In this document: piece by piece, positions 48,401 through 58,720 of the stretch
Numbering within the stretch: position 1 is the stretch's first letter
Layout: each line of letters starts with the position of its first letter
DNA from: Sipunculus nudus
Lineage: Eukaryota > Annelida > Sipuncula > Golfingiida > Sipunculidae
Reading direction: 5' to 3'
Assembly: GCA_026874595.1 (NCBI GenBank)
Contig: CM049317.1
Location: 54,021,618 to 54,085,617, forward strand
DNA length: 64,000 bases
Notes under the pieces: generated by a model
What the model was told of the DNA's origin: nothing
The model's input: only the letters and a program-made list of their open reading frames with translations
Databases searched by the model: none
Translations under genes and position numbers: made by a program

Positions 48401-49332
48401 TCTTTGAAAGACAGTTTTAACCAATTTTTTGGACACAATGAAATTTCTTTCCGTAGCTAATTAATTGCGTTGTCTTTAGGGATTAGTTAGATTAAAATTA
48501 TTTCGGTGGTTATCTACAATGTTCTTTTAGTCCGGTCGCCACTGGACTCAAACTTATTTTATGGTCTTAAGTTTTTTTTTTCATTTTCAGTATAGCTGTT
48601 CTCCCATTTGAAACAAACTGTGAATATACGGAACATATGATTTGGTTATATGGTTAATCTTTTATCATGCAAGTGCCTTTAATATTAAACGCAAACACAT
48701 ACAACTGTTACATTTGCCATGATTAAAGATGGATTTCTGTAAGGGTGCCATTTTGATTTAAATGTAACCAAATAATGCTCACATAAATCTCGCCTAAATT
48801 GTTAATATCGGGCCTCATCGTGACACAAGGGGGAAAATAAAAACTAACCAAATCATATGTTCATTATATTTACAGTTTTTTTTTTTAATTGGGAGAACGG
48901 CTACATTGAAAATGGTGGTTATTATGACTAAAACAATACCAGAAATGAATTTTCTGGGTCATAATACTCCAGATTCTTTGTGTTGAATGACCCTCTATGT
49001 CAAATGTAAAGGTTTTTATGTCATTTTTGCTATTTTCGCATTATTTTGGCGGTCATTTTGTTTTATGCTAATTAGCAAAAATTGCCAAAGGCTGAAAGAT
49101 GGCCAACCAACATAATTTTCATGCCTTATATGTGGGCAAACAAAATCCACAAAGACAAACACTTAAGACCATAAAAAAAGTTTGAGTCCAGTGGCGACCG
49201 GACTAAAAGAACATTGTAGATAACCACCGAAATAATTTTAATCTAACTAATCCCTAAAGACAACGCAATTTATTAGCTACGGAAAGAAATTTCATTGTGT
49301 CCAAAAAATTGGTTAAAACTGTCTTTCAAAGA
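48401..49332. mobile_element. Foldback/MITE-like element with nested inverted repeats
   Basis: Outer arms of 172 bp (48401-48572 and 49161-49332) are near-perfect inverted copies, with ends TCTTTGAAAGAC and GTCTTTCAAAGA. Inside lies a second, less perfect inverted pair (about 48582-48655 and 48843-48914; shared 'CCAAATCATATGTTC'). Spacing is asymmetric: the inner left arm is about 10 bases from the outer left arm, the inner right arm about 246 from the outer right arm. Unit 1 lacks it. No transposase ORF, and no clear target-site duplication. Confidence 0.8.
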
Positions 49333-50112
49333 CCTTTGGCTGCCGGACTATTTTTGGCACCAACGCACATAGGAAAAAAATGTCAATTACTGAAATACTA
49401 AAAAAATAAATTAATATCAAATCCTGCAGAATAAATCTTTCATTTTGATGTAAGTTATATTCAATTATGTAGATTTATGTATATTTGAACCGTATTACTT
49501 TTTAATCATCAAGTTAATTAATGAAATCCAGCATCCAGTGACCTATTTACCTATAAGTAGAATACCAGTATGGTGTATATGCCTTTAGCAGTCCCTCCCT
49601 GCTAAGGCCAAAGGAGAGAGGGCCTTCATTTAATCTGATACCGAAAACGTTTCCGTAAATGTTTGTCCTTACTTTATAATATTGTCATATTTGATAATTT
49701 TTATTCTCCATTAGTTTGTCGTACAGACGTACAGAAATTCACAGAAATCAAGTAGAATACCAGTATGGTGTATATGCCTTAAGCAGTCCCTCCCTTGTAA
49801 GGCCAAAGGAGAGAGTGCCTTCATTTAATCTGATACCGAAAACGTTTCCGTAAACGTTTGTCCTTAGTTTAAAATATTGTCATATTTGATAATTTTTATT
49901 CTCCATTAGTTTGTCGTTCAGACGTACAGAAATGCACAAATTGTAATGTTTTACTGACGGCTCCCTCAGTACAGTACATAAGGTTACGAAATTAACTTCC
50001 AAGTCAAGAAAGAAGACTATATCTTAAGAACGGGCACATCGATGTGCTATTTAAGATTGTTTTGCTTTAATCTACCTGGATGTAGGTATCCTTTAACTTG
50101 CCGAGACGATGC
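49333..50112. other. Terminal noncoding part of unit 2
   Basis: Contains the 195-bp tandem repeat, then 49945-50112 resembling the end of unit 3 (59970-60100) and the first bases of repeat R ('ATGTAGGTATCCTTTAACTT'). No gene seen. Confidence 0.5.
49556..49945. repeat. 195-bp direct tandem duplication
   Basis: 'AGTAGAATACCAGTATGG' begins at 49556 and again at 49751. Copies differ at about ten sites. A diverged single relative lies at about 59805-59985 near the end of unit 3. Confidence 0.9.
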
Positions 50113-50790
50113 TAGAATTAATATTTAACTCGAATTAAAGAGGCACAACGGACACGAAATTCGAAACAAAAGATTTTTATACATTGGTAATCTCCGACAA
50201 CAGGTATTTTATTTCAAATATAAAATTCACAATTGTTGAATTATTAAATTTACCCTACACCGTATAGAAGAGTTATATGAACCAACCTTTGTCATGTTAC
50301 GTCATATGATGAAAATGTTTTTATCGTGTAAAATAAATTAAAACAGTCCATGTACTATCTGTATTTAAAAAGAAAATTTACTATTTCATTTCAGGTTCAA
50401 CCTGTCTCTCTGTCGTCCCTCGATATAACTGTATCATTGTCCGAGGTAAGGCGGTGACGCTGCATGGTGACTTGTTTGACGACTGGTTTACAGCCAGGGC
50501 ATTGTGTCGGACCATCGGGGCCAACTTGCTTTATACTGATGTAGGTTTCGGAACAGAATATGCAGAATTACTGGAGTTGCATAGAGCCAGAGAGGCCCTT
50601 GTGTTTTAATTCTTATTTCATTTAGGAATATAAAAAATAATCCTTTAAGAAAGTAGGATTAATTAAAATTACACGTGTTGTTTATAAATACAGACACCCA
50701 TTTCAAAGTAGATTTGGAAAATAAGGATTTTTCTTACTGAACCATTTATGGTCTCTTGAACTAGTTCTTACTTCCTGAATAATAAGGAAA
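50113..50790 (+). pseudogene. A3: single truncated exon of an A-type gene
   Basis: 50395-50594 corresponds to the first four-fifths of A exon 4 (first half of CTLD2), after a normal acceptor; the frame is open and includes 'DWFTARALC'. It breaks off before the 'VFIG' segment, and the sequence continues as the end of intron 4 (like 6060-6275). Exons 1-3 and 5-8 are missing. It has no donor and no first exon, so it cannot encode a receptor. Confidence 0.85.
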
Positions 50791-51237
50791 CAACGCAAAA
50801 CCCCTCGCATTGAAAGCGGAGTCATATAGTCTTTGGATTAAAAACCTTTTGAGAGAGAAAATTCCTTCAGAGGCATTACAATGGATATTGGGGATCAATT
50901 GGGATTTTAGTGGACCCGCGTGACCTCGCACTGCACGGACATGCCTTTTAGGCAGGGCATGCGCTCTGGATAGTGAAAATCCCCATGGCGCCTCCTTAAA
51001 AAGCGTCACAGGCGTTGAAGACTTTGAATCACAAAAGAAATAGGGGGACCTTATGGGGAAATATTAAAGTTATTAATTTTTCAGCTTAGTAGGGTATAAT
51101 CCCGCAAAATAAAACAAACTTGTCCAATAAGAGTACACCACAGACTACCGAATTTGGAGAGTCAAAGCAGTACGGAAGCAGGTAAACCGTGGTCTAGAAA
51201 AAAACCCAAATCCGTATTAATTATATAGATGTAAAAT

Positions 51238-51240
<3 letters not shown>

Positions 51241-51299
<59 letters not shown>
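51241..51299. repeat. (CA)n(TA)n microsatellite
   Basis: Compound dinucleotide repeat within the unit 3-specific block. Confidence 0.95.
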
Positions 51300-51302
<3 letters not shown>

Positions 51303-51444
51303 TCATTTTATGCCGACAGGGATGGCTTGATTACAGTTGTTTTTTTCAGTGGCACTTGTGTCTCAATTATGTAACAAAAAGCATGAATTAAAAGTCTATT
51401 AGTCAGGCAATAACGAATGGATTTAACAAAGCTTATATACGTCC

Positions 51445-51488
51445 CTGTCTGTATGTCTATCTGTCTGTCTGTCTTTCTGTCTGTCTGG

Positions 51489-51533
<45 letters not shown>
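51445..51533. repeat. (CTGT)n(CT)n microsatellite
   Basis: Tetranucleotide CTGT repeat passing into a pure CT tract. Confidence 0.9.
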
Positions 51534-53120
51534 GGGATAGATTTTTTTTACATCAGAGGCTCATAAAGAGAGGCCGCAAAGCAATATGAAAAAACGCAAA
51601 CTACCATGTTTTCGAAACATTTTTAAAGGCTATGGTGATGCCACCGGTAGTAGTTTGTACGGTTTCAAGAGCTTTATGTCAGATTTTTTTATATTTCAAA
51701 AATGTTTTGGTCAAATATGTAATTTTATGGTAACGATCACTTATTACGCAAACACTTAACACATATATAAGCAAACTGGTGTCATTAACTTGTTACATTT
51801 CCTCTTGTACCATTCTTTGAACTACTTGCATGTATGTTTGTTTTCATGAATGTTCTTCACGAGTGAATATTATTGGTTTATTATACACCCTCGTTGAACG
51901 TAAAGACGAAATAGTACTAGTTTTTAGTTATTTCATAACTGTCTAATTAATCTTCAATAGATCAAACTGTTTCATGCAAGAGACCTTGGTTTCAATATCT
52001 ACAAAAATGACGTCCTAGTGCCTAGTGGTAACCAGGAGAAAGTCACCAAAGACATTAATGAATTAACATGAATTTATTAGGTCGTTTCAAAAGGATTCCT
52101 GCATGAAATGTGGCCAGTAGAATGCTACAGGTGATACACAGAACTAGCATAAAGGTGAAATTGAGAACAACTGACAGACAGAGATATACTGACAAAGTGA
52201 CTTAAATTTGAGACAAGATGACTAGATCATATTATTAAGAAGACGCAGAGAAAGAAAATGAGTCTGTTCTCTGTGTACTGCACTACCTCCTTTGGTAAAA
52301 TCTGAATACATGTTTAAAAAATTGATGGAGAGTACACGTCTCAGCTGTCTAAATTAGAACGAAATATTAAAAATCTGTCCCCTTTTTATCTTCATTAAGA
52401 ATATGTAATAGATGTAGTTTAAAAGTTTATATAATTGTTATTAATTAAACAGAATAATCATATTTTTAAAACCTGAGGGCCATCGTATGCAGTTAACCAT
52501 CGCTTATCAAAAACACACTTAAATAATCAAGCAGTACTCAAATTCTTTCCTGTTTCACTTAACTCGTTAAGTGCAGGACTGGGACAAAGAGATAGCTGTG
52601 CACACAGACATAGGCATACGGGCTTTGTGGTTTTATATTATTACTCATTTGCAAAAAAAGAGGTGATGTCGCCTTATATTCGGTGTATTATAAGTCCTTG
52701 GATCAATGTTAATATTGGTTCCCTCTTGGATGAATGGTTGTAATCTGAAAACTGGATTCAGCAACACCAATGGTATAAGTACTCACGTAAAAATTAAGGC
52801 CTCATGTATTCCTGGGTTATGTGTGTTTTATATCTGTGTGGGGATTGGTTTCTCCTGAAACAGGCGAATGGAAACAGACTTAGCAAACGTGGGGTAAAGC
52901 AACATCTCGTCGGTGAGTACCTTTAATTCACAGAATAATAACGTAATGTAAGGACAATATACTAATTTGATATATAAGGCTTTCCTAGTCGATATTGGTA
53001 CATGAAGTTAATACATTGAATTACAAACACGTAATCAAAAGAAAAGATTACTTAGAAATAACGTGTTTAAGTCAACCTTGTGTAATCGAACGTTAATTTG
53101 ATCACCCAATAGATTTGTAA

Positions 53121-53122
<2 letters not shown>

Positions 53123-53162
<40 letters not shown>
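53123..53162. repeat. (TA)n microsatellite
   Basis: AT repeat in B3 intron 1; nothing comparable in intron 1 of B1 or B2. Confidence 0.95.
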
Positions 53163-53165
<3 letters not shown>

Positions 53166-54817
53166 AAATAAAAAATATGATACAAAATATATAAAGACAT
53201 ATACACACTGTTTAATAGGTATAACAATGTCTATTGGTTAGAAATGATACATGTCGAGAAATGTTAATTGTGATTAACTTTCTGATATATCTGTGTACAC
53301 AGTGCACATGGCACATTCATCACATCAGCTGCTATTTTGTACAGAGTGCAGTAACTGCACCATCTCGGATGTATTTTGTCGAGTCTCAGTGAACAAAACG
53401 TCCAGATGGAGCGAGGCCGACAAAAGTTGTAGAGATGCAGGAAGTGACGTCGGTCTGCCTCTGGACCAATCACAGGAGGAACACGAACTTTTGCTGGAAA
53501 TACTTAAAAACTACGGCCTCAGTACGATCTTCCTAGGTCTGAGAAGGATACAACTAGCCAACTGGACGTGGTCCAATGGGATATTAGGTGTCAAAATAAT
53601 CAACATGTCCAGGACTGATGTTTATATATCCATACTTTTTTTTCTGAAAAATAACACCAATTGCAAATTGCAATAATGTTTATTGTGCTATAATGTTGTA
53701 CAAAATTAGACAACGACACTAACCTTGCGCACACATTTAGGTCTGAATGAACGCCATTGTGATTTTTAATATGAGGCAAGCACAGTATGAATATGCAATA
53801 TTTTTTTTTTATTTTTTCATCAAGGGAGGCCACGGAGTGTGCCCTCTCTCTTATGACGTACGTCATTGCGATTATAATGTCAGATAATCCTCTCTTTCTC
53901 TCTCTTTCTCCACCCATATATATATATATTTATATGAATATATACATTTATTCTATTCTTAATCTAAAATAGTGCTGTTTACTTCATTTTATTAGTGTAT
54001 TTAATTGTAGCCGAGGTTCCTGAGCTCGGAAAGACAAGTGGACATTGTGGGTTGTATACACCGATGGAACACGTGACGAAAGGCGACTGTTTTACCAAAG
54101 AACCCACTAAATATGCTTGCAAGCAGAGTGGTATAACACTTTATTTATAATATATAATCCATCTTCACGATATGATTATTCACAGAGTAGACACTGTTAC
54201 ATCAGTACTAAAAGTCATGTTTGTTGACTGACACATGTATTCCGAGACACTCAGTGTGCCCTATTCAGTATGTAAATATTCAATTGATTTGTCACCTGCA
54301 AAAATGCAGCTTAAACGGAAACTCAGTAAGCGAATATAAACAACAGGTAAACAAAAACAAAAATGGTTTAAATAGTTTAGACCCTTCCGCACAATGGAAT
54401 TAGGTTTGAACTGTTATCAGACATTTGTGTGTTGCGTCATGTATATAACAATATATGATTATTAAATTTTTCCTTTTCTTCAAATATGACATTAAAATAA
54501 CGAAATAATCCTCTACTGTAAAGAAAACCACTGGATTACTCCAATACTAGGAAATGCCAAACTGATTAATGTAATGACCATTATCAGTACATTATCAATA
54601 CAAAGGCAACTTTGATTTCCTGTTCACTAACAATAAACTTTTATTTTGCTAATTTTTTTACGACTGAATTCTGTCTTGTATTTAATGTTACTAATCCCAG
54701 TTGCTTATATCAGCAGAAAACCTTGAGTAAGGGGGAATCATATATCATTATAAGACTGAACGTTTCTTAACCATGAAGGGTTACTGAATTTTGATGTCAA
54801 CTCGTGGATTTGAGAAA

Positions 54818-55110
54818 CCTGCATTCTATTGAATGCAAGCCATTCACTTTTTGGCCTTTATAATTAGGTTTTTTTCGTGTATAAGTTACCGTTGGTTTAT
54901 GACTATTCCTTGACAAAATTCCCGGATCCGGACCATGTGCCTGGTCCACAGAAAAATCCGATCAATTCTTAATTTGTTCATTCCCGAAATGTACTGAAAA
55001 TATCCTGAGCATCCGTTAAAGATTGCGTGAGCTAAATTGTAAACAACCACACAGAAACACCACAACAAAAGGGATGAACCTATATACTCCTGATGGAGAT
55101 ATAATTACCA
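54818..55110 (+). repeat. RF1 interspersed repeat in B3 intron 3
   Basis: Core 'CCCGGATCCGGACCATGTG' at about 54921. Same place as 14568-14860 and 40088-40385. Confidence 0.7.
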
Positions 55111-56670
55111 TAACTGGAATTTATTTTATAAACCGTATCTTATTTCCTTCAACGCTTCCAGCATGCGCACTCCTCACAAATACTGCATGTATGAACGTCT
55201 AAATCTCACGAATATATCACTAAATCCTGAATATCCTAACCTTCCACATAACCAGATTCTACCTGCCCAGAGACTGTCGCCCGGTACAACTGCATCATTA
55301 TTGATGGGGTTGCCATGACAATTCATGAAGGTGTGTACGATTGGTTCACGGCCAGGGCCTTGTGCAGAACTATCGGAGCACAGTTGGCTGCAATCGATGT
55401 AGCTCAGTTTGAAAAGTTTGATGTACTTTTGGAAAAACAACAAAGGGGAGTGTTTGTGGGGTTGCACAAAGAAGATTGGTTGTTCATTGAGCCAACTAAA
55501 AGTAAGTTAAGTATCAACGTATATTTTTAAATCATACACCTATATTTTTCTCTTGAATCAATTCGGCTACATGGAAACCATTACATGTGTATTTGAACGC
55601 AATAATAAAATCATGTAGTGTTCTATATGTAAAAAAATTAATAAGTAAATCCATATAGCAACTGTAAAGTTAAAAAGAGAAATGGTCCTCTTTTTGATTG
55701 TTGGAAAATCTGTATCATCAATATGTAATAATTTATTTTTCCTAAAACGTGTTTACAAAAATTCGAGATTTGTAAGTAAACAAAGCTGCTCAATACAGAG
55801 TATGCTTTGCAGTGCCGCCATTCTCTTATCTTTTTATAAAGTCTCAATATCTTTTAACAATGATATTAGTATCGTTGTTTATAGAGTTCTTTTAGGCTGA
55901 TCACCACGTTCTTTATAACATTTTACGTACACTGTTAACTTCTTAGGTAAATCTGCCACAAAGACTGTGTTTTGGGATAAATGGCTCGATGTTTCCAAAG
56001 ACAGTGACTGTGCTGTTTTGAACCTGACCACCAAGATGTGGAATCCAGTCAGCTGCTCCTCACAACATCCATTCATCTGCCAAATTTGTAAGTCCGTGTG
56101 GCTGTAATCATTTTAGTTTTCGATGTCATAGTAGCAAACCCGTCATTGTTTTTATTTGTCCTTTTTTACTATGGTCACGCTACATTCAGTTTTATTCATT
56201 GCAATTCCCAACTGCTTGTCAAGACCGCCTTATCGGTATACAACTACCAGGGGTGAGGTGCAATTCTTACTATAATCAACTGGACTTTTTGGCAAAGGAC
56301 AAATGGGCGATCCCTTTACAAAGTGGTCACGGCAGTTGATCATGGGTTGATATCATGAGACGAATTTATTGTGCATTTTAAAACATTTCATGACTATAGC
56401 AAGATTCAAATCCGTCTTTGGTGATTTCCTAATTCAGCATATTATATTTTTATGTGTGTGTATAAATAATTTTTAATGTGTTAATGTAGGCAGAATAAGT
56501 CGGGGGTCATAAAATTAATCCTTTACGTCACCTGTTTCTTTGTCCATCTAGTTTGACCCTAGTGGTGCCCCTGACTGCACATATCGTCCACATTCGTTGA
56601 TTTATGAAATATCCCAACTATTTCCGTTTATAGTAAGTCCCTTGTGTCAGGCCGCTTAAACCTGCTTATA

Positions 56671-56868
56671 CAGTAAAACCCCAGCTAACGACCATCTCAT
56701 TTTAACGACCACCTCAAAATAACGACCGCTTATCAAGGCCCCGGTTGTTTTTTTTTGTTTTTTTTTTTTTGTGCATGTAATATCATACCTCTCTTAAGAC
56801 ATACACCTCGAAATTGCAGCCGTTTTATCGAGGTCCCGTTGGTGGTCTTATTTTTGAAGCTTCGCTAT
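56671..56868. mobile_element. pogo/Tigger-like MITE in B3 intron 5
   Basis: Best-preserved copy: left end 'CAGTAAAACCCCAGCTAACG' at 56671, then 'AACGACCACCTCAAAATAAC' and 'GACC'. Contains an added poly-T stretch at about 56747-56770. The right part is 'TATCGAGGTCCCGTTGGTGG'. Confidence 0.65.
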
Positions 56869-57184
56869 ATTTAGTATAGCGTGCGGATCTAATTTAAGAC
56901 ATCTGTGTAATACAATATACATTATACTGTAGTGTTAGTGATTTATAATTTATTTTTCACTACATGGTATTTTTTTATCCTGTGTATATGAATATCAAAG
57001 ATAATCTAATTTGAAAGATAACACTTCAGCCGGAATGGAAACAGTTCCTTCCAAAAACCCAGCTGACAAACAATACAGCAGCAACACAGTTACTTTGCCA
57101 ACCAGACTGGTCACTGAGAACGGTAAGCCAACAAAGGCTTTTGTTTGTAGCAGACTGAGTCTAATAAATTACGTATAAAGGTTA

Positions 57185-57345
57185 ATAAAATACTGTGGTT
57201 GGCTTCATACTCGCGAAGCTGAAATTTTGCTATTTCTCCATTTTTAACTATCCACGAGGGTTTATTTTTTTTTTTCAATCGCACCAGCACAAAATAAAAT
57301 CTAAGTACAGCAGTATTTAAATTTATTTAAGACAAAAATGAATCC
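57185..57345. repeat. RF2 interspersed repeat, truncated
   Basis: 5' part only ('CTGTGGTTGGCTTCATAC', 'TCGCGAAG'). The expected downstream half is replaced by unrelated sequence from about 57345. Confidence 0.55.
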
Positions 57346-57728
57346 CTCAGTATCCGATTTATATCTGTTACAGTCATTATATTACGACTCAGTACACAGT
57401 GAAATGATGAAAATGTTTACAGTTCGTGTGAGTAGGTTTGATCAAGCTGGATTTACTTGGTTTGTTGAGGTTGTTGTGGTCCAGGTGTCTTTTGTATTGT
57501 GCTGGTTCCATGGGGATTTGTAAGATTACTTGATGTTGCATGAATGTGTTGTTTTTTGCATGAAGTCGTCAGCTGGCATCTATTATTTATTGAGCAATGT
57601 TCTGGTCTGCTACATTTTTTTTCTACAATTGCACTTTATGTTGGTAATTTCCGTGTTATCAGTTTCTCTATTTCTCTTTCATGACTGAGGCATTTTTGGT
57701 TTTGGCCCGATATTATGTTTCTTTTTCA

Positions 57729-57731
<3 letters not shown>

Positions 57732-57790
<59 letters not shown>
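57732..57790. repeat. (AT)n microsatellite
   Basis: Pure AT tract in B3 intron 6, next to the hairpin element that follows. Confidence 0.95.
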
Positions 57791-57795
<5 letters not shown>

Positions 57796-57916
57796 GAGTT
57801 ACCCTCCGTTGTAAAGTGCTAAATTGCCTACAGACTAGGCCAGAGCGGTATTACTCTGAAGAAAAACAATACTGTAAATTCACAACAGTCTGTTTCACGG
57901 GATGCGACCTGATCAT

Positions 57917-58125
57917 CAGGTGAACGTGGTTAGAATGAAGCTAACGGCGTGGTTTGAAAAGCCGAGACGTGCGGGTACCCCGACCAATCCTATTGTGCCC
58001 CCGAGGACAGTGTCAGTCTTTCACATGCCCCCCCCCCCGAATCGCACAAAGCATAATCTCGTAATCTCGTAAAGTCTCGGCTTTTCAAACCACGCCGTTA
58101 TCTTCATTCTAACCACATTCGCCTG
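57917..58125. repeat. Long hairpin: 52-bp inverted repeat
   Basis: 57917-57968 and 58074-58125 are inverted copies with few mismatches; both contain the sequence whose one strand reads 'AACGGCGTGGTTTGAAAAGC'. The loop of about 105 bases is GC-rich, with a short poly-C run. Absent from B1 and B2 intron 6. Probably a small foldback or MITE; no target-site duplication found. Confidence 0.8.
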
Positions 58126-58374
58126 AAAAAATTTAATTCATATCATCATAGTTTTTACCTATGTTTGCGCTTGATCGCTAATACTGCTGTTTTTTTTTAA
58201 ATAAACTTAAGTAAAAAGGCAGGATAATTTGAAATTCCATTGTTGACATATTACAGCATAACATCCTGATGGGTGGTCATGTCGTCCTCTTCCTGGTAGC
58301 ACTAATCTCTCGAAAGTAAAGGAACACTGAAGTAAGCATCTTGTCAATAAATATACCGTGAATAAAAAAAATTA

Positions 58375-58700
58375 ACTTTCTATAATGTATGTTAGCCTGC
58401 GCTGTTTAGACTGGTTCTCCCACTAATACCGCCCGGTGCTCTCGCCGTAAGATCGGATGGCAACATCGGGTCATTATAGCGCAGCATACCATTCAACCGC
58501 CATGAGACTTGCTCTCAAAACCGCGTGGCATTGACTTATCCGCTTCATATTCCAGGTTCATTCGTGCATTAGCGACTTTAAATTTGTAATTATTGATAAC
58601 GTTACTGGATACTGATTGGCCCATTCATGAAATGCCCTGAGATTTTCATTAGATTCCATTTATGACTTCGTAAATTATGATGTGAACAATGTGAGTTAAT
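58375..58700 (+). repeat. RF1 interspersed repeat, decayed
   Basis: Retains 'CCAGGTTCATTCGTGCATTA' and 'GGCCCATTCATGAAATGCCC'; the GGATCC core is partly lost. Counterpart of 19935-20370. Confidence 0.55.
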
Positions 58701-58720
58701 ATCAATTGAGAACTGTAGGT

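Larger units (their letters stand above)
26102..50112. repeat. Segmental duplication unit 2 (A2 + B2)
   Basis: Second copy of the A-B segment, collinear with unit 1 to about 48260 (equivalent to about 24890). From there to 50112 it holds unit-specific sequence: a foldback element and a 195-bp tandem repeat. It lacks the solo LTR and the exon-5 duplication seen in unit 1, so those insertions postdate the duplication or were lost here. Ends are approximate. Confidence 0.85.
50790..52490. other. Unit 3-specific sequence, content unknown
   Basis: No counterpart in units 1 or 2. Contains an (AC)n(AT)n tract (51241-51299), a (CTGT)n(CT)n tract (51445-51533) and a minus-strand ORF of 82 codons (51009-50761) that I do not recognise. 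It may be an insertion or DNA captured during the rearrangement. Confidence 0.5.
52804..58332 (+). pseudogene. B3: intact two-CTLD ectodomain, TM exon ruined, tail deleted
   Basis: Exons: 52804-52912, 53345-53587, 54011-54130, 55256-55501, 55947-56087, 57030-57122, plus a TM-exon relic at about 58253-58332. Exons 1-6 have correct phases, GT-AG sites and an open joined frame of about 317 codons: signal peptide ('VMCVLYLCG'), CTLD1 with 'ANWTWSNG', CTLD2 with 'YDWFTARALC', 'WNPVSC' and 'FICQI', and the stalk without a stop. The TM-exon relic has lost the normal acceptor and carries an internal deletion and TAA. Sequence like the tail exon is absent, because the unit jumps from like-20500 to like-23930. 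Reading through the exon 6 donor adds about 18 residues before TAA, so a secreted two-CTLD protein is possible. It could be a dying gene or a soluble decoy; sequence alone does not decide. Confidence 0.75.

Noticed and set aside
48401-49332. CRISPR-like or other prokaryotic repeat system
   Set aside because: The inverted repeats form one hairpin element; there are no regularly spaced short direct repeats anywhere in the window.
50395-50594. A3 exon 4 as an alternative upstream exon for B3
   Set aside because: It has lost its donor and any first exon, so it cannot be spliced to B3 in a defined way.
53600-53917. Minus-strand ORF of 105 codons in B3 intron 2
   Set aside because: Intronic, overlaps low-complexity CT and AT tracts; no counterpart in B1 or B2.
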